Part shown: piece by piece, positions 9,186-18,251 of the stretch
Numbering within the stretch: position 1 is the first letter of the stretch
How the letters are laid out: each line of letters begins with the position of its first letter
From: Burkholderiales bacterium RIFOXYD12_FULL_59_19
Lineage (GTDB): Bacteria; Pseudomonadota; Gammaproteobacteria; Burkholderiales; Burkholderiaceae_C
Assembly (NCBI GenBank): GCA_001771065.1
Contig: MESQ01000077.1
Span: forward strand, 1-45,958
DNA length: 45,958 nucleotides
Reading direction: 5' to 3'
The notes under the pieces: generated by a model
What the model saw: the letters and a program-made list of their open reading frames with translations, nothing else
Databases searched by the model: none
What the model was told of the DNA's origin: nothing
Position numbers and translations under genes: made by a program

Positions 9186-9237
9186 GCAGCCGCGGGTCGC
9201 CACGACAATCGGTGCGATCAACGTGAACAGAAGGTAA

Positions 9238-11934
9238 ATGAAAGTATCCATGGCACCACCCTTGGCACACCCTGACCCGCGTCCCTGGCACCAACGCGAG
9301 GCACATGAGCTGGCCACTGAGCACGCCGTCAACCCCGAGCACGGACTGCACCCCACCGAGGTCGAGCGACGCATCACCATCCATGGCCCCAACGAGTTGC
9401 CCAGCGTGGCGCAACGCGGCCCGCTGGCCATTCTGGCGGCCCAGTTCACCGACTTCATGGTGCTGGTGCTGCTGGCCGCTGCGGTGGTGTCGGGCCTGAT
9501 TGGCGACCTGATTGACACCGTGGCCATTCTGGTGATTGTGGTGCTCAACGCCGTGATCGGTTTCATGCAAAGCTGGCGCGCCGACCGCGCCATGGCCGCA
9601 CTCAAACAACTGGCCGCAGCCCGGGCCACCGTGGTGCGCAGCCAACAAACACAAGAGGTTGCCGCAAGCAACCTGGTGCCGGGCGACATTGTGTTGCTGG
9701 AGGCTGGCAACAAGGTGCCCGCCGACCTGCGTCTGATCCACAGCGCCCAACTGCGGGTGGACGAGTCGGCACTCACGGGTGAATCGGTCACGGTGGCCAA
9801 ACACACGGCGGTTTTGCCCGACAGCGCCGACAGCGCCCTGGGTGACCGCCTCAACATGGCCTTCAAAGGCACCACCGCGACCCATGGCCGCGCGCGCGGA
9901 CTGGTGGTCGCCACCGGTTCAAACACCGAACTCGGCAAAGTGGCGCAGTTGCTCGACCCCGAGGACCGCACCACCCCGTTGCAGCGCCGGCTGGCCGCCT
10001 TCGGCAAACGTCTGGCGCTGGTGGTCATTGGCATTTGTGTGGTGATTTTTGTGGCCGGCATCTGGCGCGGCGAACAGGCGCTGCTGATGGCGCTCACCGC
10101 CATCAGTCTGGCCGTGGCTGCCATCCCCGAAGCCCTGCCAGCCGTGGTCTCGGTACTGCTGGCGCTGGGCGCGCGGCGCATGGTGGCGGTCAACGCGCTG
10201 GTGCGGCGCCTGCCCTCGGTGGAAACACTGGGCTCGGTCACCACCATTTGTTCTGACAAAACCGGCACCCTGACGCAAAACAAAATGCATGCCGAACTGG
10301 TCTGGGCGCAAGACCAGAGCTGGGTGCCGGGCGACCAGCCCCCGGGGCCGGTGCTGCTGGAAACCCTGCGCGCGGCGGCCTTGTGCAACGACGCGCACCG
10401 CAATCAAACCACCGAAGGCGGCGAAGTCAGCCCCCCGCCAGACTGGCAGGGCGACCCCACCGAGACCGCGCTGGTCATGGCCGCGCAGTCCGGTGGCATT
10501 GACAAGGCGGCACAAGAGTCCCAATCGCCCCGCTTGAAGGAGCTGCCCTTTGACTCCGAGCGCAAGCGCATGACCACACTGCATGCCAGTGCCGAAGGCT
10601 TTACCGGCTACACCAAAGGCGCACCCGAATCGGTGCTGTTGTGCTGCGAGTCGCAATGGACACCTGGGGGCGCCCTGGCGCTGGACACCCAAGCCGTGAT
10701 CGACCAGGCCGACGCGTTGGCGGCCCAGGGTCTGCGGGTGCTGGCGCTGGCGCGGCGTGACCATGCCGCCTTGCCCGACCCGCTGCTGCCCGACAGCATC
10801 GAGCAGCATCTGCAGTTTCTGGGCTTGATCGCACTCATCGACCCGCCGCGCGCCGAGGCTGCCGCCGCTGTACGCGACTGCATCACGGCCGGCATCATGC
10901 CGGTGATGATCACCGGCGACCACCCCGCCACGGCACGCGCCATTGCTCAGCGCCTGGGTATTGTTGCCAACCCACATGCCGAGGTGATGACCGGCCAAGA
11001 CCTGAGCACGCTTGACGACGCCGCGCTGCTGCTGCGCGTGGCCGAGGTGCAGGTTTATGCCCGGGTCGATCCGGCGCAAAAAATCCGCATTGTGGAGGCC
11101 TTGCAAGCACAGGGCGAGATTGTGGCCATGACCGGTGATGGGGTGAACGATGCCCCGGCCCTGAAACGCGCCGACATTGGTGTGGCCATGGGCAAGGGCG
11201 GCACCGACGTGGCCCGCGAGGCAGCCAGCATGGTGCTGCTCGATGACAACTTTGCAACCATCGTGGCGGCAGTGCGCGAAGGTCGGCGCATTTACGACAA
11301 CATCCGCAAGTTTGTGCGTTACGCCATGACCGGCAATTCGGGTGAGATCTGGACCTTGTTTTTGGCCCCGCTCGTTTTTCTGCCGATTCCGCTCTTGCCC
11401 ATCCACATCCTGTGGGTCAACCTGGTCACCGACGGCCTGCCCGGCCTGGCACTGGCGGCCGAACCCGCCGAGCGCGGTGTCATGCAGCGCCCGCCGCGTG
11501 CGCACACCGAGAGCCTGTTTGCCAACGGCATGTGGCAGCACATCCTGGGGTTTGGCCTGTTGATTGCCGGCCTGTGCCTGGGCGTGCAGGCCTGGGCGTT
11601 GGCCACCGGCCATGCACACTGGCAGACCATGGTGTTCACCGTGCTGACGCTGTCTCAAATGGCCCATGTGATGGCGATCCGCTCCGAGCGTGAATCACTG
11701 TGGCAACTCGGCCTGGGCAGCAACAAGCCTTTGCTCGGGGCCGTGTTACTCACCTTTGTGCTGCAGATGGCCACCATTTATGTGCCGGCGCTGAACCCCA
11801 TCTTCAAGACCCAGCCCCTGAGCCTGATTGAGCTGGGCATTTGCCTGGGTGCAGCGGCACTGGTGGGGGTGGTGGTGGAACTGGAGAAAGCCTGGCGCCG
11901 CAACCGGGCCCCCACCGTGGCAGCCGAACCATGA
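9238..11934 (+). CDS. P-type cation-transporting ATPase (probable Ca2+ type)
   Basis: An 898-residue P2-type pump that exports a cation from the cytosol using ATP. Domain order: N-terminal cation ATPase domain (about 15-75), TM1-2, actuator domain with TGES at 180-183, TM3-4 with AAIPEALPAVVSVLLALG, the phosphorylated aspartate D340 in SDKTGTLT, nucleotide-binding domain with KGAPE, hinge TGDGVNDAPA (D634, D638) and six C-terminal helices including GNSGEIWTLFL and VNLVTDGLPGLALA. The PEALP motif (PEGLP in SERCA) and the N/D residues in TM5-6 place it nearest Ca2+ or related P2A pumps. Start ATG 9238 has AAGG at 9231. It overlaps a CaCA antiporter gene by four bases, which supports a role in Ca2+ or cation export. 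Ion specificity is inferred. Confidence 0.92.
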   Translation: MKVSMAPPLAHPDPRPWHQREAHELATEHAVNPEHGLHPTEVERRITIHGPNELPSVAQRGPLAILAAQFTDFMVLVLLAAAVVSGLIGDLIDTVAILVIVVLNAVIGFMQSWRADRAMAALKQLAAARATVVRSQQTQEVAASNLVPGDIVLLEAGNKVPADLRLIHSAQLRVDESALTGESVTVAKHTAVLPDSADSALGDRLNMAFKGTTATHGRARGLVVATGSNTELGKVAQLLDPEDRTTPLQRRLAAFGKRLALVVIGICVVIFVAGIWRGEQALLMALTAISLAVAAIPEALPAVVSVLLALGARRMVAVNALVRRLPSVETLGSVTTICSDKTGTLTQNKMHAELVWAQDQSWVPGDQPPGPVLLETLRAAALCNDAHRNQTTEGGEVSPPPDWQGDPTETALVMAAQSGGIDKAAQESQSPRLKELPFDSERKRMTTLHASAEGFTGYTKGAPESVLLCCESQWTPGGALALDTQAVIDQADALAAQGLRVLALARRDHAALPDPLLPDSIEQHLQFLGLIALIDPPRAEAAAAVRDCITAGIMPVMITGDHPATARAIAQRLGIVANPHAEVMTGQDLSTLDDAALLLRVAEVQVYARVDPAQKIRIVEALQAQGEIVAMTGDGVNDAPALKRADIGVAMGKGGTDVAREAASMVLLDDNFATIVAAVREGRRIYDNIRKFVRYAMTGNSGEIWTLFLAPLVFLPIPLLPIHILWVNLVTDGLPGLALAAEPAERGVMQRPPRAHTESLFANGMWQHILGFGLLIAGLCLGVQAWALATGHAHWQTMVFTVLTLSQMAHVMAIRSERESLWQLGLGSNKPLLGAVLLTFVLQMATIYVPALNPIFKTQPLSLIELGICLGAAALVGVVVELEKAWRRNRAPTVAAEP

Positions 11935-12935
11935 ATCCCATTGCTTTGATCTGGCTGCAATTTGCGCTGTGCGTCGGCCTGATCGGCTTTGCCGGCGTGC
12001 GCCTGAGCCGCTACGGTGATGCCATTGCCACGCACACCGGCCTATCGCGCAACTGGGTGGGCCTGATCCTGCTGGCCACAGTGACCTCGCTGCCCGAGCT
12101 GGTCACAGGTTTGAGCGCAGTCACACTGGCAGCGGCACCCGACATTGCCGTGGGTGATGTGCTGGGCAGTTGCGCCTTTAATCTGGTCATTTTGGCCCTG
12201 GTTGATATTTTTTACCGCAACAACAGCTTGTACCAACAGGTCGGCCAAGGCCATGTGGTGTCTGCCGGTTTCGGCGTTATTTTGCTGGCCGGTGCCGCAC
12301 TGGCGGTGCTGCTGGGTGCGCAGGGCATGATGCCAGCCATCGGTCACATCAGCATGGCCAGCGTGTTGCTGCTGGGCATTTATCTGGTGGCCATGCGCAC
12401 ACTCTATGTGATCGAGCAGCGCCATCAGGGGCACACCGAGGCGACCCAGCGGCCCGACATGACGCTCAAGACCGCCCTGATGGGTTATGGCCTGGCGTCC
12501 ATGGTGATTGTGGGTGCCGGCATCTGGCTGCCCATGGTCGGCGTCGAGCTGGCCCGGCTGATGGGCTGGAGCAACTCGTTTGTGGGCACGCTGTTCATTG
12601 CCTTCGCCACTTCGGTGCCCGAACTGGCCACCACCTGGGGCGCGGTGCGTATTGGCGCCCTGGACATGGCGGTTGGCAACCTGCTGGGCAGCAACCTGTT
12701 TGACGTGCTCATTTTGGCGATTGATGACGTAGCCTATGTCAAAGGTGCCATTTATGCGCAAGTGTCACTGGTGCATGCGGCCACGGCCATCACGGCTTGC
12801 CTGATGAGCGGCATTGTGATTGTGTCCCTGGCCAGCCGACCCACCTGGCGTGTGGCGCATGTGGCCAGTTGGTCCAGCCTGGCGCTGCTGGCCCTGTATT
12901 TGCTCAACGCTGCCATTCAGTACTGGCAGGCCTGA
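11931..12935 (+). CDS. CaCA-family calcium/cation antiporter
   Basis: A 334-residue inner-membrane exchanger of the Na+/Ca2+ type (PF01699 twice). The two alpha repeats are clear: TSLPELVTGLSAV with DIAVGDVLGSCAFNL in the first half, and TSVPELATTWGAV with LDMAVGNLLGSNLFDVLI in the second. Their Glu and Ser/Asn residues form the ion site. About ten helices can be outlined. Start ATG 11931 overlaps the ATPase stop as ATGA; the upstream extension to 11841 is a shadow. Pairing a primary pump with a secondary exchanger through coupled translation points to Ca2+ homeostasis. Its 3' end overlaps a reverse-strand gene by 19 bases. Confidence 0.92.
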   Translation: MNPIALIWLQFALCVGLIGFAGVRLSRYGDAIATHTGLSRNWVGLILLATVTSLPELVTGLSAVTLAAAPDIAVGDVLGSCAFNLVILALVDIFYRNNSLYQQVGQGHVVSAGFGVILLAGAALAVLLGAQGMMPAIGHISMASVLLLGIYLVAMRTLYVIEQRHQGHTEATQRPDMTLKTALMGYGLASMVIVGAGIWLPMVGVELARLMGWSNSFVGTLFIAFATSVPELATTWGAVRIGALDMAVGNLLGSNLFDVLILAIDDVAYVKGAIYAQVSLVHAATAITACLMSGIVIVSLASRPTWRVAHVASWSSLALLALYLLNAAIQYWQA

Positions 12936-13111
12936 ACAGAGGGCATCGCAGCGGCCTGAGTCGCATCCTGCAGTTCTTGCCGGTCGTGTTCACGCTGGTG
13001 TTCCTTCAGACACAGCGACAAATCGACCAGTGCATCACGGCAGGCACGCAGGGCGTCGCTGAGCTCCTGGTCGGTCACCGCAGGGTCACTGCCAAGCTCA
13101 ATTTTCTTCAT
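12917..13111 (-). CDS. Small hypothetical protein next to the Lon remnant
   Basis: A 64-residue acidic helical protein (VTDQELSDALRACRDALVDL, then LCLKEHQREHDRQEL). No family was recognised. ATG 13111 has GGAG 8 bases upstream, inside the decayed Lon fragment, whose frame stop overlaps this start. This suggests that it was once translated with lon. The 3' end overlaps the antiporter gene tail-to-tail. A longer in-frame extension to 13396 is Lon debris and not part of this gene. Whether it is still expressed is unclear, since the upstream gene and its promoter are gone. Confidence 0.5.
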   Translation of the reverse strand: MKKIELGSDPAVTDQELSDALRACRDALVDLSLCLKEHQREHDRQELQDATQAAAMPSVQACQY

Positions 13112-13276
13112 AAGCCAACTCCAGCTGCTGCTTCGCAGGCAGGTCAATCGCACCGCGCAACGCCTGTTCCACATCATCGAGAAAGATGAACGCAAGTTGC
13201 GCCCTGGCAACATCACGGTCCTGATGCCGGCAGCCAGCGCCGCCAGCACCTTTTCCTGGATGCTGGCTTGGGAAAA
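13098..13276 (-). pseudogene. Decayed C-terminus of a Lon protease
   Basis: Reading the reverse strand, one frame gives SIQEKVLAALAAGIRTVMLP (from about 13276), and a second frame continues as ARAQLAFIFLDDVEQALRGA and ends at a TGA (13098-13100). These match, in order, the last part of Lon after the catalytic Ser/Lys region: (G)xKEKxLAAxRxGIxxVxLP and the final xxLxxxFVDxIxxAL segment. About a dozen codons between them are missing and the frame shifts. The ATPase domain and catalytic dyad are absent. Identification is by remembered family pattern. Confidence 0.6.
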
Positions 13277-13367
13277 CCGCCGCCTGGCGCTGCTACAGCC
13301 AGCGAAAGAACTGGCATTCTGACAATTTACACGTCTACCTCGGGGTCCGCAGCAACCGTTAACGAGC

Positions 13368-13381
13368 GTGTCCCAGCGCAC
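13368..13381 (+). promoter_or_regulatory. Crp-type site B upstream of tpsB
   Basis: GTGTCCCAGCGCAC fits GTG-N8-CAC and is followed by AGACGAC. A weak -10-like CATACA (13407-13412) is centred about 35 bp downstream of the site centre, and the tpsB start is 74 bp after the site. The rest of the 13277-13454 interval shows no gene. Confidence 0.5.
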
Positions 13382-13454
13382 AGACGACAAAGCCAAAGAA
13401 AAGCAACATACATCTTAGAAAAGTTTGCGCGGCAAGCTTGCACTGAAAGATGTC

Positions 13455-15122
13455 ATGTTCAACTTTAAATTATTACCCTTGGCCGTGCTGGTGATAAGCC
13501 CGGTCGCCTTTGCCGCCACACCCTTGGGTGCGGGGGGTCAAATGCAGCAAATCCCGCCCTCACCCCAACCGCAATTGGTGGCGCCGGCGCTTGATGTCAA
13601 ACCCGCCAGCCAGCCGGTCAGCGCGCCGCAAGACAGCGCAACAATTGTCGTCAACCGCATCCTGCTCAGCGGAGCGCAGGTCTACCCCGAATCCCAATTG
13701 TTGGCACTCACCGGCTTTGTGCCGGCAAGCCAGCTGAGCCTGGCTGAGTTGCAGGGCATGGCCGCCAAAATTGCCACCTATTACCGCCAAAACGGCTACT
13801 TTGTGGCCCAGGCCTATCTGCCGGAACAAGACATCCAAAACGGCGTGGTGACCATTGCCGTGATCGAAGGCCACTACGGCAAAGTGTTGCTCAACAACCA
13901 GGCATCGGTATCGGACGCGCTGGCCAACAATCTGCTCAGCGGCATCAACTCGGGTGACGTGGTGGCGACAGGCCCGCTGGAAAACCGGCTGCTGTTGCTG
14001 TCAGACTTGCCCGGCATCAAGGTCAACTCGACGCTGGTGCCCGGCGCTGCCCTGGGCAGCTCTGACCTGGTGGTCAACCTGACGCCGGGTCGGCGCATCA
14101 GCGGCAGCGTCGATGCCGACAACGCAGGCAACCGCTACACCGGCGCCAACCGCATTGGCGCCACCGTCAATTTCAACGAACCCCTGGGCCTGGGCGACGT
14201 GGCCTCACTGCGCGCGCTGACCTCAGGTGCCGGCTTGAACTACCTGCGCGGCGCCTACCAGATGCAATTTGGCAAAGCCAAAGCAGGCGTGTCTTACAGC
14301 GCCTTGCGCTACGAGTTGGGCCAGGAATTTGCCAGCCTGGGCGCCCACGGAACGGCCCAGGTGGCCAGCCTGTTTGGCAGCTACCCACTGGTGCGCTCGC
14401 GTAACACCAACCTCAATGCCGGGCTGGTGCTGGACGCCAAAAAATTCCAGGACAAGGTTGACAGCACCGCCAGCGTGGCCGACAAAAGAGCCCAGGTGTT
14501 GACTGCCAGCCTGACGGGCAACCAACTTGACCGGGTCGGTGGTGCCGGTCAAACCGCCTTCTTGCTGGCCTGGTCGGCGGGCAACATCGACCTGCAAACC
14601 CCGGGCGTCCAGGCGCTGGATGCGGTCACAGCACGCAGCAATGGCCACTTCAACAAGCTGGGGTTTGGTCTGTCGCGGCTGCAGCGGGTCACCGACACGG
14701 TCTCGGTGTCGGCGGCGCTGAACGGCCAATTGGCCTCCAAAAACCTCGACGTGTCGGAAAAAATGGAACTCGGCGGCATGTACGGCGTACGCGCCTACCC
14801 CGAGGGTGAAGCCTATGCCGACCAGGGCTATGTACTCAACCTGGAGGCGCGCTGGCAGTTGCCCAAACTCAGCACCACCTTGCCAGGCCAGTTGCAGCTC
14901 ATCGGTTTCATTGACACCGGCAGCGTGACCATCAACAAAAACCCGTGGGCAGCCGGGCCTAACCGGCGTACCTTGAGCGGTGCCGGCGTTGGTATCAACT
15001 GGTCTGAGACCAACAACTTCATGGTGCGCGCCTATTACGCCGTCAAGGTCGGCAATGAAGCAGCCACCTCGGCCCCCGACAAATCGGGTCGTTTCTGGAT
15101 TCAGGCCGTCAAATATTTTTGA
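13455..15122 (+). CDS. TpsB outer-membrane translocator (ShlB/FhaC/HecB family)
   Basis: The outer-membrane pore of a two-partner (type Vb) secretion system; it exports the TpsA protein encoded next. With ATG 13455 the protein has 555 residues. A signal peptide (LLPLAVLVISPVAFA) is cleaved near AFA-ATP. A Pro/Gln-rich linker follows, then the POTRA pair (IVVNRILLSGAQVYPESQLL; QNGYFVAQAYLPEQDIQNG; AVIEGHYGKV) and, from about 220, a 16-strand-type barrel rich in alternating residues. The barrel includes MYGVRAYPEGEAYADQGYVL, a variant of the VRGY/F region, and ends in an aromatic residue (VKYF) as barrel proteins do. An in-frame TTG at 13425 is less likely. It is followed 54 bp later by tpsA. 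Confidence 0.92.
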   Translation: MFNFKLLPLAVLVISPVAFAATPLGAGGQMQQIPPSPQPQLVAPALDVKPASQPVSAPQDSATIVVNRILLSGAQVYPESQLLALTGFVPASQLSLAELQGMAAKIATYYRQNGYFVAQAYLPEQDIQNGVVTIAVIEGHYGKVLLNNQASVSDALANNLLSGINSGDVVATGPLENRLLLLSDLPGIKVNSTLVPGAALGSSDLVVNLTPGRRISGSVDADNAGNRYTGANRIGATVNFNEPLGLGDVASLRALTSGAGLNYLRGAYQMQFGKAKAGVSYSALRYELGQEFASLGAHGTAQVASLFGSYPLVRSRNTNLNAGLVLDAKKFQDKVDSTASVADKRAQVLTASLTGNQLDRVGGAGQTAFLLAWSAGNIDLQTPGVQALDAVTARSNGHFNKLGFGLSRLQRVTDTVSVSAALNGQLASKNLDVSEKMELGGMYGVRAYPEGEAYADQGYVLNLEARWQLPKLSTTLPGQLQLIGFIDTGSVTINKNPWAAGPNRRTLSGAGVGINWSETNNFMVRAYYAVKVGNEAATSAPDKSGRFWIQAVKYF

Positions 15123-15176
15123 TCCGTCTGACCCGGCCCCTGACCCCAACACACCTTCAATTGACTGGACCCCATC

Positions 15177-18100
15177 ATGAACTGCTCTTACCGATCTCTC
15201 TGGAATGACAGCACCGGCACTTTTGTCGCCGTCTCCGAAAACGCCAGCAGCGCTGGCAAAAAAACCTCTTCCGGCGTGAACGCTGTCGGCATCGGTACAC
15301 GTTTCACACTGCAAGCACTGGCCGTGGCGGTGATGCTGGCGTGTGGCGCCAACGCACTGGCGCAGCCCACCGGCGGTGTGGTGGCTGCCGGTGCCGCCAC
15401 CATCAGCACCGGGGCGACCAGCACCACCATCAACCAGTCGACCCAAAACGCGATCATCAACTGGCAGAGCTTCAACATTGCCACCGGTCAGTCGGTGCAG
15501 TTTGTGCAGCCCAACAACAGCTCGGTGGCCCTGAACCGGGTGCTGGGCGCAGACCCGTCAAACATCCTGGGCAGCCTGAGCGCCAACGGCAAAGTGTTTT
15601 TGGTCAACCCCAACGGCATCCTGTTCGGCCAGGGTGCCTCGGTCAATGTGGGCGGGCTGCTGGCCTCTACGCTCAATATCACCAACAGCGATTTTTTGGC
15701 GGGCAACCACACGTTCTCGGGTAATGGCACGGGCACGGTGCTGAACCAGGGCAGCCTCAACGCCGACGGCGGCTACGTGGCACTGCTGGGCGCCAACGTC
15801 AGCAACCAGGGCACCATCTCGGCCCAACTGGGCAGTGTGGTGCTGGCAGCGGGTAGCGTCATGACGCTGGACGTGGCCGGGGACGGCCTGCTCAACATTG
15901 CCGTCAACGAAGGCGCGGTCAATGCACTGGTGCAAAACGGTGGCCTGATCCATGCGGACGGCGGTCAGGTCCTGCTCACCACGCAGGCGGCAGGCAGCCT
16001 GTTGCCAAACGCGGTAAACAACACCGGCGTGATCCAGGCACAGACGCTGGTCACCGGTGCAAACGGCAGCATCATGCTGATGGGCGGTATGCAAAGCGGC
16101 ACCGTGAATGTGGGCGGCACCCTGGATGCATCGGCACCCAATGGTGGCGATGGGGGGTTTATTGAAACTTCCGCGGCCCATGTGACGGTGGCGAACGACG
16201 CCAAGGTCACCACCCTGGCGGGTGCCGGAAAAACCGGGACCTGGCTGATTGATCCAACAGACTACACGGTTGGCGCGGGAGGCGACATCACGGGTGCGGC
16301 ACTTGGTACCAACCTGGATTTAACAAACGTCATCCTGCAAAGTGGTGCCGGCACTGTTGGCACGCTTGGCAATGTCAACGTCAACGACCCGGTATCCTGG
16401 ACCGCACCCACCACCTTGACCCTGGATGCGGTGAACGATGTCAACATCAACGCGGCCGTTACCGGCATCAACGGCAGCGTGGCAGCCACTGCGGGACATG
16501 ACGTCAACGTGGCTGCAGCCACCAAAACGACTACCGGCAACCTCACTTTTACCGCCGTGAATGATGTCGCCATTTCAGCGGCAACGACCGTCATCACCGG
16601 GAACATGACGGCAGTTGCTGGAAAGAACGTCACGGTGAGCGCCGCCTCGACCATCACCACTGGCGACATGATCTTTCGCGCTGACAACGACGGTACCGGC
16701 CCGGGCGTGGCGGCGGGCACCGTGGCCATCACCTGCGGCAGCAACTGCCTGACCATCACGACCGGCAATCTCAGTATTCGTTTCAACCCGGCCAACTACA
16801 CCAGCACGGGTGCCGAGATCATCGCGTACGGCTTGAACCTGACCGGCGCGGGTGTGCTGGACGCCAAAGCCTGGGTATTCGGCCAGGGCGACAACAAGAT
16901 GTACGACGGCACCACTGCGGCCACTGTCAGCGGACTCAAACCCGATGCCCTGGGCACCCCGCCTCCGGCCGCCCTGGGTGTGGTAAGCAATGCCAATTTC
17001 GATACCAAACATGTCGGAACAAGTAAACCGATTACCTACAACAGCACCTTTAACGATGCGGTGTATGACCTCTTTGCGCCATTTGGGACTGCTGTTGGCA
17101 GCTATCTGACACGCGCCGACATTCTGGTCCGACCGTTGACAGTCAGCGCCGTCACGGACAGCCGTGCCTATAACGGCACCACCAGCTCGGTGGGTGTGCC
17201 CACGTCCCTCGGCCTGCAGTTGGGTGACACGCTCAATGGACCACTCACCCAGGCCTACGCCAGCAAAGATGTCATGGGTCCCCTTGGCAGCACGCTGGTG
17301 GCCACAGGCCCTTACACCGTGACGGATGGCAATGGTGGCGGCAACTACACCGTCACAGTGAACACGGCACCGGGAACCATCACGCCGGCACCGCTGACGA
17401 TCACCGCCAACGATGCCGCCAAGGTCTACGGCCAAACCGCCACGCTGGCCCCAACTGCCTTCACCACCACGGCCTTGGTCAACGGTGAAACCGTCGGCAG
17501 CGTCACCGAAGTCAGCCCTGGCACGGTCGCCACCGCGCCGGTCGCCGGCAGCCCTTATGCCATCACGCCCAGCGCGGCCACCGGCGGGACCTTCACCCCC
17601 GGCAACTACACCATCGGTTATGTCAATGGGGCATTAACGATCACGCCGGCACCGCTGACGATCACCGCCAACGATGCCTCCAAGACCTACGGTCAAACCC
17701 TGGTACTGCCAGACACTGCCTTCACCACCACGGGTTTGGTCAACGGGGACGCGGTGACCAGCGTACCTGAAACCAGTGCCGGCACGGTGGCCTCTGCCGT
17801 CGTGGTGGGCAGTCCCTATGCCATTACCCCAGGCGCAGCCACAGGCACTTACGATGCAGGCAATTACACCGTGAGCTATGTCGATGGCAAGCTGTATGTC
17901 CTGCCGGTAGTGGTACCACCCGTGGTGGTGGTACCCGGTGTCGTGGTACCACCAGCTGTCGTGGTACCACCGGATGTGTTGGTGCCACCCGATGTCGTCG
18001 TGACGCCCGATACACCACTGGAATTGCCTGTCGTGAAGCCACCCATCGGACCGAATGCCTGGCCGCCGGTGGTGGTGTTACCGCTGATCCCGCCGGTGCT

Positions 18101-18251
18101 GCAGACCCTCACACCTCCGGTGCTGGCACCCGTGCCCACACCTATCCCAGTGGCGGTGGCACCCAAGCCAGAACAGGTTGAACCGGTGATTCAGCCTGAA
18201 CCGCAGCGTTATGTGGCGCCGATTCGCCCGCGCAAACAAGACCGCAACTGA
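15177..18251 (+). CDS. TpsA-type filamentous haemagglutinin-like exoprotein with YDG/MBG repeats
   Basis: A 1024-residue surface or secreted protein exported through the adjacent TpsB. It starts with an extended signal peptide (MNCSYRSLWNDSTGTFVAVSE, where Met-Asn-x-Ser-Tyr-Arg and Trp are typical), then a hydrophobic core and AxA cleavage near residue 62 (ANALA-QPTGG). The TPS domain (about 65-330) includes IINWQSFNIATGQSVQFVQP and the NPNGILFG motif. Beta-helix-like repeats run to about 560, two YDG-type repeats near 575 and 662, and two MBG repeats at about 735-905 (both start APLTITANDA). The last 120 residues are Pro/Val-rich with no membrane anchor or cysteine. At about 1,000 residues it is short for an adhesin. 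Biofilm or adhesion roles are inferred. Confidence 0.9.
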   Translation: MNCSYRSLWNDSTGTFVAVSENASSAGKKTSSGVNAVGIGTRFTLQALAVAVMLACGANALAQPTGGVVAAGAATISTGATSTTINQSTQNAIINWQSFNIATGQSVQFVQPNNSSVALNRVLGADPSNILGSLSANGKVFLVNPNGILFGQGASVNVGGLLASTLNITNSDFLAGNHTFSGNGTGTVLNQGSLNADGGYVALLGANVSNQGTISAQLGSVVLAAGSVMTLDVAGDGLLNIAVNEGAVNALVQNGGLIHADGGQVLLTTQAAGSLLPNAVNNTGVIQAQTLVTGANGSIMLMGGMQSGTVNVGGTLDASAPNGGDGGFIETSAAHVTVANDAKVTTLAGAGKTGTWLIDPTDYTVGAGGDITGAALGTNLDLTNVILQSGAGTVGTLGNVNVNDPVSWTAPTTLTLDAVNDVNINAAVTGINGSVAATAGHDVNVAAATKTTTGNLTFTAVNDVAISAATTVITGNMTAVAGKNVTVSAASTITTGDMIFRADNDGTGPGVAAGTVAITCGSNCLTITTGNLSIRFNPANYTSTGAEIIAYGLNLTGAGVLDAKAWVFGQGDNKMYDGTTAATVSGLKPDALGTPPPAALGVVSNANFDTKHVGTSKPITYNSTFNDAVYDLFAPFGTAVGSYLTRADILVRPLTVSAVTDSRAYNGTTSSVGVPTSLGLQLGDTLNGPLTQAYASKDVMGPLGSTLVATGPYTVTDGNGGGNYTVTVNTAPGTITPAPLTITANDAAKVYGQTATLAPTAFTTTALVNGETVGSVTEVSPGTVATAPVAGSPYAITPSAATGGTFTPGNYTIGYVNGALTITPAPLTITANDASKTYGQTLVLPDTAFTTTGLVNGDAVTSVPETSAGTVASAVVVGSPYAITPGAATGTYDAGNYTVSYVDGKLYVLPVVVPPVVVVPGVVVPPAVVVPPDVLVPPDVVVTPDTPLELPVVKPPIGPNAWPPVVVLPLIPPVLQTLTPPVLAPVPTPIPVAVAPKPEQVEPVIQPEPQRYVAPIRPRKQDRN
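17885..18030 (+). repeat. Short tandem GTGGTACCACC-type repeats encoding a Val-Pro tail
   Basis: Imperfect copies built on GTGGTACCACC (for instance near 17910, 17944 and 17962), spaced mostly 18 bases apart, encode VVVPPxVV units in the tpsA 3' end. GTGGTACCAC is itself palindromic, so the repeats can form hairpins and may expand or contract by slippage. Confidence 0.6.

Noticed and set aside
9919..11667. A 582-codon open frame antisense to the P-type ATPase gene
   Set aside because: It is a GC-driven shadow: its His/Gly/Gln/Arg-rich composition shows no domain, while the forward frame has every P-type ATPase motif.
12797..13189. Forward 130-codon frame after the antiporter gene
   Set aside because: The reverse strand carries Lon-like sequence and a small gene with a good ribosome site; the forward frame has no conserved feature.
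14223..15446. A 407-codon open frame antisense to tpsB/tpsA
   Set aside because: It spans two genes and their gap, has no recognisable domain and has shadow-like composition.
17885..18030. Possible CRISPR-like repeats in the tpsA 3' end
   Set aside because: The units are short, lie directly in frame and encode Val-Pro repeats; there are no unique spacers of constant length.
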